A stretch of DNA of 6,089 bases from Rhodobacteraceae bacterium UBA6273 (lineage in GTDB: Bacteria; Pseudomonadota; Alphaproteobacteria; Rhodobacterales; Rhodobacteraceae), in NCBI GenBank assembly GCA_002440625.1, contig DJUV01000033.1, positions 1 to 6,089 of the forward strand, given 5' to 3'. The notes beneath the pieces were generated by a model. It ran no database searches. It was not told the DNA's origin and worked only from the letters and a program-made list of their open reading frames with translations. The position numbers and the translations under genes are program-made. Shown in pieces: positions 5,300 through 6,089 of the stretch (positions are counted from its first letter, which is position 1; each line of letters opens with the position of its first letter).

Positions 5300-6089
5300 T
5301 CAGCCGCCGGGCAGCCGCGCCGTCGCCCGCTGGCCGTCGCGGATAAGGTCCAGATCCCAGCCCCGCGCGCCCTCGGCCACAACTTGTGCGAAGTCGCCCG
5401 CACTCCTGACCGGCTGGCCATTGAGCCCGGTCAGGATATCGCCCGGCTGAAGCCCGGTCTGCCGGGCATAGCCCGCGACCCCCGTCACCGCGACGCCGCC
5501 GGACGACAGCGGCAGGCCCAGCTTGTCGATCAGCGCCGGATTGAGGTCGGCGATGGCGAGGCCCTCGAAGATGCTGCCCGGCCCCATCGTCACGGGCTTC
5601 GTCGCGTCGCCGCCCGGTGCTGCGATCAGCGTCACCTCGCCCTCGCGCCTCTCGCCGCCCTGCCAGAAGACGACGGGAACCTTGTCCCCCAGCGCATGGA
5701 CCGCAAACCGGTAGGCCAGTTCCTGCGGACCCTCGACCGGCTGGCCGCCGATCTCGGTCAGGACGTCGCCCGCCTTCAGACCCGCCGCCGCGAAGGGGCT
5801 TTCGGGGTGGACATGGGTCACGGCGACGCCACGCGGGCCGCCCATGCCCATCGCTTCGGCCATGTCGGCATCGACCGGCTGCACTTCGATCCCCGCCCAG
5901 GGGCGGGCGATTTCGGTGGCGCCCGCCTCGGCCTGCGCCACGTATTGCGCCACAAGGTTCGACGGAATGGCGAAACCGATCCCCATCGACCCGCCCGACC
6001 GCGACAGGATCGAGGTGTTGATGCCGAGAAGCGCGCCGGACATGTCGACGAGCGCGCCGCCGGAATTGCCCGGATTGATCGCCGCATCG
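5300..6089 (-). CDS. Do/HtrA family periplasmic serine protease (DegP/DegQ-like), C-terminal part
   Basis: The frame is open to the right edge, so only the last 262 codons are visible. The fragment opens with DAAINPGNSGGALVD, the conserved catalytic-serine block; Ser9 of the fragment (codon 6062-6064) is the nucleophile. The His and Asp of the triad lie outside the window. GSMGIGFAIPSNL (34-46) completes the protease domain. Two PDZ domains follow: PDZ1 about 64-155 (RGVAVTHVHPESPFAAAGLK, then AGDVLTEIGGQPV) and PDZ2 about 172-260 (GGVAVTGVAGYARQTGLQ, then PGDILTGLNGQPV). The family degrades or refolds damaged envelope proteins as trimers or larger cages, with PDZ domains sensing exposed C-termini. 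Two PDZ domains fit DegP/DegQ/MucD rather than DegS; which of these is the ortholog cannot be decided. The signal peptide is outside the window. metY lies 77 bp downstream on the same strand. Confidence 0.93.
   Translation of the reverse strand, partial: DAAINPGNSGGALVDMSGALLGINTSILSRSGGSMGIGFAIPSNLVAQYVAQAEAGATEIARPWAGIEVQPVDADMAEAMGMGGPRGVAVTHVHPESPFAAAGLKAGDVLTEIGGQPVEGPQELAYRFAVHALGDKVPVVFWQGGERREGEVTLIAAPGGDATKPVTMGPGSIFEGLAIADLNPALIDKLGLPLSSGGVAVTGVAGYARQTGLQPGDILTGLNGQPVRSAGDFAQVVAEGARGWDLDLIRDGQRATARLPGG

Noticed and set aside
4068..5450. 460-codon plus-strand open frame
   Set aside because: It is fully antisense to metY and the end of the protease gene, both of which have clear family motifs; its translation is Arg/Gly-rich and has no recognisable domain.
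1..6089. CRISPR arrays, tRNA genes, insertion sequences, attachment sites
   Set aside because: No regularly spaced repeats, cloverleaf-like segments, transposase motifs or terminal repeats with target duplications were seen on reading both strands.

Overview
The window is very GC-rich and consists mostly of tightly packed genes. Gene content (a SIMPL/BP26-type periplasmic protein, a two-PDZ Do/HtrA protease next to an O-acetylhomoserine sulfhydrylase, a WHG-type TetR regulator) and codon use point to an alphaproteobacterium, most likely of the Rhodobacter/Paracoccus group. That placement is inferred from protein style, not from a marker gene. No rRNA, tRNA, insertion sequence, CRISPR array or phage gene was seen; it reads as ordinary chromosome.

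Left part (1-2760): a large minus-strand gene runs off the left edge. It encodes a membrane-anchored protein with a possible PilM/GspL-like cytoplasmic N-terminal domain, a long Ala/Pro/Glu/Val-rich linker, one transmembrane helix near residues 483-505 and the start of a periplasmic segment. It is divergent from a plus-strand gene for a secreted SIMPL (DUF541) protein, across a 159-bp spacer. The SIMPL gene ends in a strong hairpin at 2735-2760.

Middle (2761-3935): a 67-residue exported protein of unknown function (minus strand) is divergent from a TetR/AcrR regulator (plus strand). The 100-bp spacer holds a good sigma-70-like promoter for the small gene and an imperfect palindrome at its expected transcription start, a layout that suggests direct repression by the regulator. 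Downstream of the small gene lies a 90-nt folded element with three mutually complementary hexamers, followed by a T6 tract; it may be a branched terminator or the 3' end of a small RNA. TetR and the next gene converge on a 131-bp spacer with strong GC hairpins.

Right part (3936-6089): minus-strand metY (O-acetylhomoserine aminocarboxypropyltransferase), preceded 77 bp upstream by the 3' part of a Do/HtrA periplasmic serine protease gene that runs off the right edge just before its catalytic-serine motif. The two may be co-transcribed.

The best candidates for something little described are the bitopic PilM-like/linker protein paired with the SIMPL gene, and the small exported protein with its TetR regulator and structured 3' region. 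None is proven to be a new system from sequence alone.
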